Of a stretch of 55,146 nt of DNA, positions 1 through 6,552 are shown one piece after another. The DNA is from SSSZ01 sp016790965 (lineage in GTDB: Bacteria; Pseudomonadota; Gammaproteobacteria; Burkholderiales; Rhodocyclaceae). The notes under the pieces are model-generated. The model searched no databases and was not told the DNA's origin. It saw only the letters and a program-made list of their open reading frames with translations. The translations under genes and the position numbers were made by a program. The stretch covers positions 1 through 55,146 of the forward strand of contig JAEUNZ010000007.1 of assembly GCA_016790965.1 (NCBI GenBank), read 5' to 3'. The number at the start of each line of letters is the position of its first letter. Positions within the stretch are counted from its first letter, which is position 1.

Positions 1-62
1 TCTAACGTTTAGTCGATGCCATTTCTGGCCAATATCCTGGACGCATGTCCAATATCCTGGCG
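1..62 (-). other. attI: candidate integron attI recombination site, truncated by the window edge
   Basis: Read on the minus strand, bases 6 to 1 give GTTAGA preceded by CTAAAC. This matches the attI/attC core GTTRRRY except that its last base lies outside the window. The site sits just upstream of intI and in the orientation expected of an integron, where intI is transcribed away from attI and the cassette array. Two 12-bp direct repeats lie inside it, as accessory integrase-binding repeats do in attI1. The cassette array itself would be left of base 1 and cannot be seen. Identification rests on position and core only. Confidence 0.5.
29..60. repeat. two 12-bp direct repeats CCAATATCCTGG
   Basis: CCAATATCCTGG occurs at 29-40 and again at 49-60, a 20-bp period that would put both copies on nearly the same helix face. 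They lie between the putative attI core and the intI promoter. They could be the direct repeats bound by IntI (DR1/DR2 type) or operator half-sites; the sequence does not decide which. Confidence 0.55.
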
Positions 63-82
63 GACCGGACATGCGGCAAGCC

Positions 83-111
83 TTGCGTAAGGCGAAAAAC
101 TGGCGTATAAC
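83..111 (+). promoter_or_regulatory. sigma-70 promoter of intI
   Basis: A -35 TTGCGT (83-88) and a -10 TATAAC (106-111) are separated by exactly 17 bp. The start codon at 139 lies 27 bp downstream of the -10. The -10 abuts the LexA-like box at 111-126. Confidence 0.55.
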
Positions 112-126
112 TGGTTATCCATACAG
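111..126. promoter_or_regulatory. LexA-like SOS box overlapping the intI promoter
   Basis: CTGGTTATCCATACAG has the CTG-N10-CAG spacing of the proteobacterial LexA box and matches 12 of 16 positions of the idealised CTGTATATATATACAG. It begins at the last base of the -10 hexamer and covers the expected transcription start, a good position for repression. LexA control of integron integrases is established in other bacteria; applying it here is inference. Confidence 0.6.
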
Positions 127-138
127 CAATCGCCTCCC

Positions 139-1155
139 GTGAAACCGGACACCCCTTCCTCTTCCGATCAAGCCGCACCCAAGTTACTCGACCAGGTGCG
201 GCGCGCAATTCGCATACGTCATTACAGCATACGTACTGAAGAAGCTTATGTCTATTGGGTGCGCGGGTTCGTGCGTTTCCACGGGTTGCGCCATCCGCGG
301 GAGTTGGGGGCGCGGGAAGTGACCGCCTTTCTTTCCCACTTGGCGAGCGAGAGGGATGTGGCCGCCTCGACTCAGCAGCAGGCCCTTTCCGCGCTTCTGT
401 TTCTGTACAAAGTCGTGCTGGAAACTGATTTGCCCTGGCTGGACGATCTGGTTCGCCCCAAGAAGCCCGCTCGCTTGCCTACCGTCCTCAATGCGGATGA
501 AGTGGCGCGGGTTTTGGCGGCCATGCCCCCTGGTCATGCGCTCATGGCCCGCTTGCTTTACGGCACCGGGATGCGTTTGATGGAGTGCTTGCGCCTGCGG
601 ATCAAGGATGTCGATTTCACCCGGCGGGAAATCCTGATCCGCGACGGCAAGGGGGCGAAGGACCGCGTCACGATGCTGCCGGATTCCCTGCGCCTCCCGC
701 TGCAAGAGCAATTCGCCCGGGCACGGGTATTTTTCGACACGGATCGAGGCGCCGGTCGGCCTGGGGTGTACTTGCCCCATGCCCTGGAGCGCAAGTATCC
801 GAGGGCGGGCTGCGAGTGGGCGTGGTTCTGGGTGTTCCCGGCTGATGCTTTGGCGATGGATCCGCGCTCGGGGTTCGAGCGCCGCCATCACCTGCATGAA
901 AAGGGATTGCAGCGGGCGCTGAAGCAGGCGGTTGCCCATGCCGGGGTGGCTCGCCAGGTGTCGGTGCATACCTTGCGCCATTCCTTCGCCACCCACCTGC
1001 TCCAGGCCGGTTACGACATCCGCACGGTGCAGGAATTGCTCGGGCATTCGGACGTTTCCACCACCATGATCTACACCCACGTGCTCAACCGGGGTGGGCG
1101 CGGGGTGGTGAGTCCGGTGGATGGCTTGTCGAGGGCTTTGGGCTATGATGGCTAA
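139..1155 (+). CDS. intI: integron integrase IntI (tyrosine recombinase)
   Basis: A 338-residue tyrosine recombinase that would insert and excise gene cassettes at attI/attC. The catalytic set is complete: Arg146 (in GTGMRL), Lys about 171 (DGKGAKDR), His277 and Arg280 (HTLRH), His303 (LLGHSD) and nucleophile Tyr312 (MIYTHV). The IntI-specific insertion is present at about residues 214-240 (ALERKYPRAGCEWAWFWVFP), which separates it from XerC/XerD and phage integrases. The N-terminal SAM-like domain keeps the family start (LLDQVRRAIRIRHYS). The GTG start at 139 lacks a clear Shine-Dalgarno, but no later start keeps the conserved N-terminus. It reads away from the candidate attI and lies downstream of a promoter with a LexA-like box. 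No frameshift is seen, so it is probably active. Confidence 0.95.
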   Translation: MKPDTPSSSDQAAPKLLDQVRRAIRIRHYSIRTEEAYVYWVRGFVRFHGLRHPRELGAREVTAFLSHLASERDVAASTQQQALSALLFLYKVVLETDLPWLDDLVRPKKPARLPTVLNADEVARVLAAMPPGHALMARLLYGTGMRLMECLRLRIKDVDFTRREILIRDGKGAKDRVTMLPDSLRLPLQEQFARARVFFDTDRGAGRPGVYLPHALERKYPRAGCEWAWFWVFPADALAMDPRSGFERRHHLHEKGLQRALKQAVAHAGVARQVSVHTLRHSFATHLLQAGYDIRTVQELLGHSDVSTTMIYTHVLNRGGRGVVSPVDGLSRALGYDG

Positions 1156-1162
1156 TATAGCC
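1150..1162. promoter_or_regulatory. inverted repeat, possible antitoxin operator
   Basis: GGCTAATATAGCC has 5-bp arms around an ATA centre and overlaps the intI stop codon. With upstream GGCTAT at 1141 it offers several half-sites, and TATGAT (1144-1149) could serve as a -10. It lies 23 bp before the antitoxin ATG, where type II antitoxin operators usually sit. Function is inferred. Confidence 0.35.
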
Positions 1163-1185
1163 AAAACAGCTTAGCGGAGAGTGCG

Positions 1186-1626
1186 ATGCGTACCGTACCT
1201 GCAAGTGAAATGAAAAACCGACTCGGAGCCTACATCGAGGCAGCGCAAGCCGAACCTGTCGTGGTCGAGCGTTCCGGTCGACCGTCGGTGGTGATGCTTT
1301 CCATTGCCGAGTACGAGCGGTTGAAGGCCGTTCGCAAACCGGTGGAGGGGGATCGTGAAGCCGGTTACCGGGCCATGACAGCGGACCGGGCAGGGGAATT
1401 CGAAGTGCAGGAGCGGGGCAGCCAGCCGCTTCTGTCCGCCCGTTTGCTGCGTGAAGCTCAAGAACTCCACCTTGACCCGGTGTCCATCGCCGAACGCGCT
1501 CTCGTATCGGAGATTCGAATGCAGCGGGCCAAACAATGGCTTGCCGAAAATCGCCAGGCAATGGCTGACTTCAATGCCCATGTTGAGCGCGACGGCGTTT
1601 TTAGCGACGGGTTGCGGAGTTTTTGA
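1186..1626 (+). CDS. type II antitoxin, apparent Phd/YefM-CcdA hybrid
   Basis: A 146-residue antitoxin for the CcdB-like toxin directly downstream. Residues 1-46 look like a Phd/YefM DNA-binding domain (VPASEMKNRLGAYIEAA, then VVVERSGRPSVVMLSIAEYE). Residues about 78-146 look like a CcdA protein: a ribbon-helix-helix-like segment (LLREAQELHLDPVSIAERAL) followed by the toxin-neutralising tail (WLAENRQAMADFNAHVERDG, then a terminal FSDGLRSF). F-plasmid CcdA has only 72 residues, so this protein has an extra front domain in one continuous frame. The start has an upstream GCGGAGAG Shine-Dalgarno. The stop TGA overlaps the toxin ATG (TGATG), giving translational coupling. The CcdA-like tail and CcdB partner set the function; the Phd-like assignment rests on motif recognition alone. 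Confidence 0.8.
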   Translation: MRTVPASEMKNRLGAYIEAAQAEPVVVERSGRPSVVMLSIAEYERLKAVRKPVEGDREAGYRAMTADRAGEFEVQERGSQPLLSARLLREAQELHLDPVSIAERALVSEIRMQRAKQWLAENRQAMADFNAHVERDGVFSDGLRSF

Positions 1627-1943
1627 TGGCCCAGTTCCGCATCCACAGAAACTTGAGTTCGGGGGCCTCCCGGGGCATCCCCTTCCTCCTTGATATCCAG
1701 ACCGACTTGCTGGGAGACATGGCGACCCGCTTGGTGGTCCCCCTCTATCGGCGCAATGCCTACCTCGGCGACCTCTTGGCAGGCCTGATGCCCACCTTCG
1801 ACGCCGCCGGTGAAATGTGCGTCGCGGTCATTCCGGAAATGGCTTCGGTCCCGGCAAAGTGTCTCGGAAGCGAGATTGCCGACGCCAGCAGCCGTCGCAG
1901 CGACATCCTCTCGGCCGTAGACTTATTGATTTCCGGATTTTAG
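1626..1943 (+). CDS. ccdB: CcdB-family toxin (gyrase poison family)
   Basis: A 105-residue toxin of the CcdB/MazF-like fold. Family members poison DNA gyrase by trapping its cleavage complex. The pattern IPFLLDIQTDLL, then TRLVVPLY, then PEMASVPAKCLG and a final DILSAVDLLISGF matches CcdB along its length. The start chosen is ATG 1626, which overlaps the antitoxin stop; a TTG one codon earlier is less likely. F-plasmid CcdB ends in Trp-Gly-Ile, residues needed for killing, whereas this protein ends in Ser-Gly-Phe, so potency is uncertain. The pair lies between intI and recA, outside any visible cassette boundary. Confidence 0.88.
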   Translation: MAQFRIHRNLSSGASRGIPFLLDIQTDLLGDMATRLVVPLYRRNAYLGDLLAGLMPTFDAAGEMCVAVIPEMASVPAKCLGSEIADASSRRSDILSAVDLLISGF

Positions 1944-2009
1944 TCCCCTGCAATTTCTGTACCATCCTTTGGCCTCTGTGCCATAATCCCCCAACTTTCG
2001 AGGACTCCC

Positions 2010-3038
2010 ATGGACGACAACAAGGCCAAGGCGCTGGCGGCAGCGCTGCAACAGATCGAAAAGCAGTTCGGCAAGGGCTCCATCATGAAGATGGGCGAGG
2101 CCGACGTGGAAGCCGGTTTGCAGGTGGTGTCCACCGGTTCTTTGGGGCTTGATATCGCCCTCGGCGTCGGCGGCCTGCCCCGGGGCCGGGTGGTGGAAAT
2201 CTACGGCCCGGAATCCTCCGGCAAGACCACCCTCTGTTTGCAGGTGGTGGCAGAGATGCAGAAGCTGGGTGGCGTGGCGGCCTTCATCGACGCCGAGCAC
2301 GCCCTGGACCCGACCTACGCGCAGAAGCTGGGCGTCAATGTGGGCGACCTGCTCATCTCCCAGCCCGATACGGGCGAACAGGCCCTTGAGATTTCCGACA
2401 TGCTGGTGCGTTCGGGCTCGGTGGACATCATCGTCATCGACTCGGTGGCCGCCCTCACCCCCCGCGCCGAAATCGAGGGCGAAATGGGCGACCAGATGGT
2501 CGGCCTGCACGCCCGCCTCATGAGCCAGGCCCTCCGCAAGCTCACCGCCAATATCAAGAAGACCAACACGCTCGTGATCTTCATCAACCAGATCCGCATG
2601 AAGATCGGGGTCATGTTCGGCAACCCGGAAACCACCACCGGCGGCAATGCCCTCAAGTTCTACGCTTCCGTGCGCCTGGACATCCGCCGCATCGGCTCCA
2701 TCAAGAAGGGCGACGAGGTCATCGGCAACGAGACCAAGGTCAAGGTGGTCAAGAACAAGGTATCGCCCCCCTTCCGCGAAGCCATCTTTGACATCCTCTA
2801 CGGCGAGGGCATCTCCCGCGAGGGCGAGATCATCGAAATGGGCGTCAATCACAAGCTGGTGGATAAATCCGGCGCCTGGTACGCCTACAAGGGCGAAAAG
2901 ATCGGCCAGGGCAAGGACAACGCCCGGGAATTCCTCAAGTCCCACCCGGACACGGCGCGGGAAATCGAAGCCCGTATCCGCGAGGCCGCCGCCGGCACCG
3001 TGCTCAAGCCGACCCGCTCGGCCGCCGAGGATGCCTGA
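2010..3038 (+). CDS. recA: recombinase RecA
   Basis: A 342-residue strand-exchange ATPase and SOS co-protease, full length for RecA. Visible hallmarks are the Walker A GPESSGKTT (about residues 67-75), Walker B VDIIVIDS, loop L1 EGEMGDQMVGLHARLMSQAL, loop L2 NQIRMKIGVMFGNPETTTGG and the Lys/Glu-rich C-terminus. The upstream AGGA lies a few bases before the ATG. A possible -10 CATAAT is at 1982-1987, but no CTG-N10-CAG LexA box is visible between ccdB and recA. recX overlaps its 3' end. It may also influence the nearby integrase by inactivating LexA during SOS. Confidence 0.98.
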   Translation: MDDNKAKALAAALQQIEKQFGKGSIMKMGEADVEAGLQVVSTGSLGLDIALGVGGLPRGRVVEIYGPESSGKTTLCLQVVAEMQKLGGVAAFIDAEHALDPTYAQKLGVNVGDLLISQPDTGEQALEISDMLVRSGSVDIIVIDSVAALTPRAEIEGEMGDQMVGLHARLMSQALRKLTANIKKTNTLVIFINQIRMKIGVMFGNPETTTGGNALKFYASVRLDIRRIGSIKKGDEVIGNETKVKVVKNKVSPPFREAIFDILYGEGISREGEIIEMGVNHKLVDKSGAWYAYKGEKIGQGKDNAREFLKSHPDTAREIEARIREAAAGTVLKPTRSAAEDA

Positions 3039-3462
3039 GCTGGAGGCCCGGGCCTTGCGGCTCCTCGCCCGCCGCGACCATAGTCGGGCGGAGCTGAGCG
3101 CCAAGTTGGCCCCTCTGGCGGAATCGACCGAGCAGCTCGAAGCCCTGCTGGATGATCTTGAGGCTCGCCAGCTCCTTTCCGACCGCCGCTTCGCCAGCCT
3201 GCGGGTGGCGTCACGTGCCCCCCGCCTGGGCAACACCCGCCTGCGTCTGGAGTTGAAATCCCGTGGGGTGGATGACGCCACCATCGCCGCCGCCCTGCCC
3301 GAAGCCGGGGAAGAACTCGGGCGCTGTTGCGCCGTGCGCGAAAGAAAATTCGGCGACCTGCCGGGCAGTGCCGAGGATCGGGCTCGCCAATACCGTTTTC
3401 TGCACACCCGAGGCTTCTCCCCGGATGCCATCCGCCGTGCCCTGGCCGGCGGCGAGGATTGA
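3031..3462 (+). CDS. recX: regulatory protein RecX
   Basis: A 143-residue RecA modulator that in other bacteria caps and disassembles RecA filaments. Sequence shows tandem three-helix RecX units: LEARALRLLARRDHSRAELSA at the N-terminus, DLEARQLLSDRRFASLRVAS in the middle and RYRFLHTRGF-type sequence (YRFLHTRGFSPDAIRRAL) at the end. The ATG at 3031 overlaps the recA stop by 8 bp, so the two are translationally coupled. The gene ends 4 bp before lptB, which ties this SOS pair to the following operon. Confidence 0.92.
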   Translation: MPELEARALRLLARRDHSRAELSAKLAPLAESTEQLEALLDDLEARQLLSDRRFASLRVASRAPRLGNTRLRLELKSRGVDDATIAAALPEAGEELGRCCAVRERKFGDLPGSAEDRARQYRFLHTRGFSPDAIRRALAGGED

Positions 3463-3466
3463 TCCC

Positions 3467-4204
3467 ATGGACGCCGTGGCGCCTTCCACCCTTTCCGCCC
3501 ACAACCTCAAGAAGCGCTACAAGACCCGCACCGTCGTGCACGACGTTTCCTTCGAGGTGAAGAGCGGCGAAGTCGTCGGCCTGCTGGGCCCCAACGGTGC
3601 CGGCAAGACCACATGTTTCTACATGATCGTCGGTCTGGTGCCTGCCGACGGAGGCGATGTCTACATTGATGACGCCAAGCTCTCCCACCTGCCCATGCAC
3701 GCGCGGGCGCGCCAAGGCCTGTCCTATCTGCCCCAGGAGGCTTCGGTTTTCCGCAAGCTCAACGTCGAGGACAATATTCGCGCCGTCCTGGAATTGCAGG
3801 AAATGCCCGGTGCGGAAGTTTCCGAGCGCCTGGAGACGCTGCTCTCGGAGCTGCACATCGGTCACGTGCGGGAAGTGAATGCCGCGGCCCTTTCCGGTGG
3901 CGAGCGGCGCCGGGTCGAAATCGCCCGGGCCCTGGCTACCCGGCCCCGTTTCATCCTCCTCGACGAGCCCTTCGCCGGGGTCGATCCCATCGCCGTGCTG
4001 GAAATCCAGAAGATCATCCGCTTTCTGAAGGAACGCAATATCGGCGTCCTCATCACCGACCACAACGTGCGCGAAACCCTCGGCATCTGCGACCACGCCT
4101 ACATCATCAACGCCGGCGAAGTCCTGGCCGCTGGACGGCCGGCGGAAATCGTGGACAATGAAAGCGTGCGTAAAGTCTATCTGGGCGAGAACTTCCGACT
4201 CTGA
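3467..4204 (+). CDS. lptB: LPS export ABC transporter ATP-binding protein LptB
   Basis: A 245-residue cytoplasmic ATPase that powers extraction of lipopolysaccharide by LptFG. Motifs: Walker A GPNGAGKTT (about residues 43-51), Q-loop YLPQE, signature LSGGERRR, Walker B FILLDEPFAGVDP and switch His in LITDHNVRET. The gene starts 4 bp after recX and is followed closely by rpoN, as is common in proteobacteria. The usual partners lptA and lptC are not upstream; recX occupies that position. Confidence 0.95.
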   Translation: MDAVAPSTLSAHNLKKRYKTRTVVHDVSFEVKSGEVVGLLGPNGAGKTTCFYMIVGLVPADGGDVYIDDAKLSHLPMHARARQGLSYLPQEASVFRKLNVEDNIRAVLELQEMPGAEVSERLETLLSELHIGHVREVNAAALSGGERRRVEIARALATRPRFILLDEPFAGVDPIAVLEIQKIIRFLKERNIGVLITDHNVRETLGICDHAYIINAGEVLAAGRPAEIVDNESVRKVYLGENFRL

Positions 4205-4218
4205 CCGGATCCGCTCTC

Positions 4219-5703
4219 ATGAAGCCCGCCCTCCAGCTCAAACTCTCCCAGCACCTGGCGCTGACGCCCCAGCTGCAGCAATCGATCAAGCTGTTGCAGC
4301 TCTCCACCCTGGAAATGAACCAGGAAATCGAGCGCTATCTGCTGGAAAACCCCCTCCTGGAACGGGAAGACGAAACTGAGTCGTGGCGTGCGGCGGCGAC
4401 CGCCGGCGAGGCGCCTCGGGGCGACGGCCAGGGCGATTCCCACGAAGCGCCCGCCGAACGGGAAGCCGGCGACGGTGAGCGGGAGCGTGACCGCGATTCC
4501 GCCACCGAAGCGCCCGAGCCGCCGCCCGGCAGCGACGACGACCGCTGGTCCTCCGATGCTGGCACCTTCACCGGCGCCGGCCGCGACGAAGACGACGATT
4601 CCGACGGCCACGACGTCCATGCCGGCACCACCAGCCTGCGCGACCATCTGGTGTGGCAACTGGGCATGACCCAGCTCTCCCAGCGGGACCGCAGCCTGGC
4701 CCGCTTCCTGATCGAGGCCCTGGACGACGACGGCTACCTGAGCACGCCGCTGGAAGAGCTGTGGGAAACCCTGCCGCCAGAGTACGAAATCGAACTCGAA
4801 GAGCTGGAAATCGCCCTGTGCCACGTCCAGCACTTCGACCCCACCGGCGTCGCGGCCCGCAATCCCCGCGAGTGCCTGATGATCCAGTTGAAGGCCCAGG
4901 AACCGGGCTACGATCGGGACATGGCCCTGACCATCGTCGATCGCCACCTGGAACTGCTCGCCGCGCGGGATTTCGTCAAGCTGCGCCGCCTGATGGGAGT
5001 GGACGACGAAGACATCAAGGCCGCCCAGGCCCTCATCGTCAGTCTCGACCCCCGCCCCGGCGCCCGCTTTGCCCCCCTCGAGGCCCGCTACATCGTGCCC
5101 GACGTGCTGGTGAAGAAGCTGAAGGGCAAGTGGACCGCCTACATCAACCCCGACGCCTACCCGCGGCTGCGGGTCAATCGCCTGTATGCCGAAATCCTGG
5201 CCAAGCAGCGCCGGGGCAATGGCAACCTGTCCGGCCAGTTACAGGAGGCCCGCTGGCTCATCAAGAACGTGCAGCAGCGCTTCGAGACCATCCAGCGCGT
5301 CACCCAGACCATCGTGGACCGCCAGCGCCAATTTTTCGAGCACGGCGAAGTCGCCATGCGTCCCCTGGTGCTGCGCGAAATCGCCGACATCCTGGGCCTG
5401 CACGAATCCACCGTTTCCCGCGTCACCAGCCAGAAATACATGGCCACGCCGCGGGGCATTTTCGAGCTGAAGTACTTCTTCGGCAGCCATGTCTCCACCG
5501 ATACCGGAGGCGCCTGTTCCGCCACGGCCATCCGTGCCCTCATCAAGCAGTTGATCGGCAACGAGGATGGCAGGAAGCCCTTGTCGGATAGTCAAATATC
5601 CGAAATACTAGGCCAGCAGGGAATCGTTGTGGCGCGCCGCACGGTCGCCAAGTACCGCGAGGCCCTCAACATCCCGCCGGTCAATCTAAGAAAGACTCTG
5701 TAA
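4219..5703 (+). CDS. rpoN: RNA polymerase sigma-54 factor
   Basis: A 494-residue sigma-54 factor for enhancer-dependent promoters (nitrogen, motility and related regulons). Region I is Gln/Leu-rich (LSQHLALTPQLQQSIKLLQL), region II is a long acidic Asp/Glu/Ala stretch (about residues 50-140), followed by the core-binding domain, the helix-turn-helix (LRREIADILGLHESTVSRVT-like, residues about 385-410) and the RpoN box ARRTVAKYRE near the C-terminus. It lies directly downstream of lptB and upstream of hpf-ptsN, the canonical neighbourhood. The acidic region is longer than in E. coli but intact. Confidence 0.97.
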   Translation: MKPALQLKLSQHLALTPQLQQSIKLLQLSTLEMNQEIERYLLENPLLEREDETESWRAAATAGEAPRGDGQGDSHEAPAEREAGDGERERDRDSATEAPEPPPGSDDDRWSSDAGTFTGAGRDEDDDSDGHDVHAGTTSLRDHLVWQLGMTQLSQRDRSLARFLIEALDDDGYLSTPLEELWETLPPEYEIELEELEIALCHVQHFDPTGVAARNPRECLMIQLKAQEPGYDRDMALTIVDRHLELLAARDFVKLRRLMGVDDEDIKAAQALIVSLDPRPGARFAPLEARYIVPDVLVKKLKGKWTAYINPDAYPRLRVNRLYAEILAKQRRGNGNLSGQLQEARWLIKNVQQRFETIQRVTQTIVDRQRQFFEHGEVAMRPLVLREIADILGLHESTVSRVTSQKYMATPRGIFELKYFFGSHVSTDTGGACSATAIRALIKQLIGNEDGRKPLSDSQISEILGQQGIVVARRTVAKYREALNIPPVNLRKTL

Positions 5704-5715
5704 GAAGGAGAAACC

Positions 5716-6039
5716 ATGAATCTGCAGATCAGCGGTCATCACGTCGAAGTTACCCCGGCCCTGCGCGAATACGTCGAAAGCAAACTCGACCCCGTGGTTC
5801 GCCATTTCGACCGCGTCACCGGCGTCAACGTGATCCTTTCGGTTGAAAAGCTGAAGCAGCGCGCCGAAGTGACGGTCCATGTTCCCGGCAAAGACATCTT
5901 TGTCGAGAACGCCGGCGATGATCTCTATGCCTCCATCGACGTGCTGTTCGACAAGCTCGACCGCCAGGTCCAGAAGTACAAGCAGAAGGTCCAGGACCAT
6001 CACCGCGGCGACAAGGCCGCTCACCACGTGGCCGAATAG
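5716..6039 (+). CDS. hpf: ribosome hibernation-promoting factor, short HPF type
   Basis: A 107-residue short HPF/YfiA-family protein that binds the 30S decoding site and drives formation of inactive ribosomes under nutrient limitation. The sequence MNLQISGHHVEVTPALREYV and the basic helix DVLFDKLDRQVQKYKQKV are typical. It lacks the C-terminal dimerisation domain of long HPF, so 100S formation would need a partner such as RMF. A strong AGAAGGAGA ribosome site precedes the ATG 12 bp after rpoN. Confidence 0.95.
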   Translation: MNLQISGHHVEVTPALREYVESKLDPVVRHFDRVTGVNVILSVEKLKQRAEVTVHVPGKDIFVENAGDDLYASIDVLFDKLDRQVQKYKQKVQDHHRGDKAAHHVAE

Positions 6040-6050
6040 GCCCCTCCGCT

Positions 6051-6081
6051 GCCGCGGCGCTCCACCGGGCCGCCGCGGCGC
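6051..6081. repeat. GC-rich repeated palindrome between hpf and ptsN
   Basis: GCCGCGGCGC occurs at 6051-6060 and 6072-6081. The GCCGCGGC part is its own reverse complement, so the two copies can pair into a stem with a 13-base loop. No T run follows. It may act as an intercistronic RNA stabiliser or weak attenuator; this is inference. Confidence 0.3.
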
Positions 6082-6094
6082 ACCTTCCCCCGCC

Positions 6095-6541
6095 ATGAAT
6101 CCCTTCGTCAAACTTCTGCCGGCCGCCCACGTCCTTCTCGATCTCGAAGCCGGCAGCAAGAAGCGGGTCTTTGAACAGGCCGGCCTGCTCTTTGAAAACA
6201 ATGTCGGCATCGCCTGCTCCCTGGTGTTCGAAAGCCTGTTCGCCCGCGAGAAACTGGGCTCCACCGGACTCGGCCAGGGCATCGCCATTCCCCATGGCCG
6301 CATCAAGGGGCTCAAGCAGGCCACCGGCGCCTTCCTGCGCCTCACCCAGCCCGTCCCCTTCGATTCTCCCGACGGCCGTCCGGTAAGCCAGCTTTTCGTC
6401 CTCCTGGTGCCCGAGCAGGCCACCGAGGAACACCTCCAGATCCTTTCCGAACTTGCCCAGCGCTTCGCCGACCGTGCTTTCCGCGAAGCTCTCGCCGCAG
6501 CGCCCGACGCTGCCGCCGTGGTCGCCCAGTTCCAGAAGTAG
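6095..6541 (+). CDS. ptsN: nitrogen PTS EIIA component PtsN
   Basis: A 148-residue EIIA-Ntr protein, the terminal phosphoacceptor of the nitrogen phosphotransferase system, which regulates potassium transport and nitrogen or carbon balance. The phospho-histidine lies in IAIPHGRIKG (about residue 67). The length and the C-terminal helical pattern (EEHLQILSELAQRF) match the family. ATG 6095 was chosen because the protein there begins at the conserved N-terminus; upstream sequence in frame has no domain. It sits between hpf and hprK, as in many betaproteobacteria. Confidence 0.94.
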   Translation: MNPFVKLLPAAHVLLDLEAGSKKRVFEQAGLLFENNVGIACSLVFESLFAREKLGSTGLGQGIAIPHGRIKGLKQATGAFLRLTQPVPFDSPDGRPVSQLFVLLVPEQATEEHLQILSELAQRFADRAFREALAAAPDAAAVVAQFQK

Positions 6542-6552
6542 GCGGTGCGGCG

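Noticed and set aside
1944..2009. LexA box in front of recA
   Set aside because: CTGT occurs twice (1957 and 1975) but no CTG-N10-CAG is formed; only a direct CTGTRCCAT repeat is visible, so I list no operator.
1923..3431. 502-residue open frame antisense to recA/recX
   Set aside because: Shadow of GC-rich codon use; low-complexity translation and no start signal, while recA on the other strand is certain.
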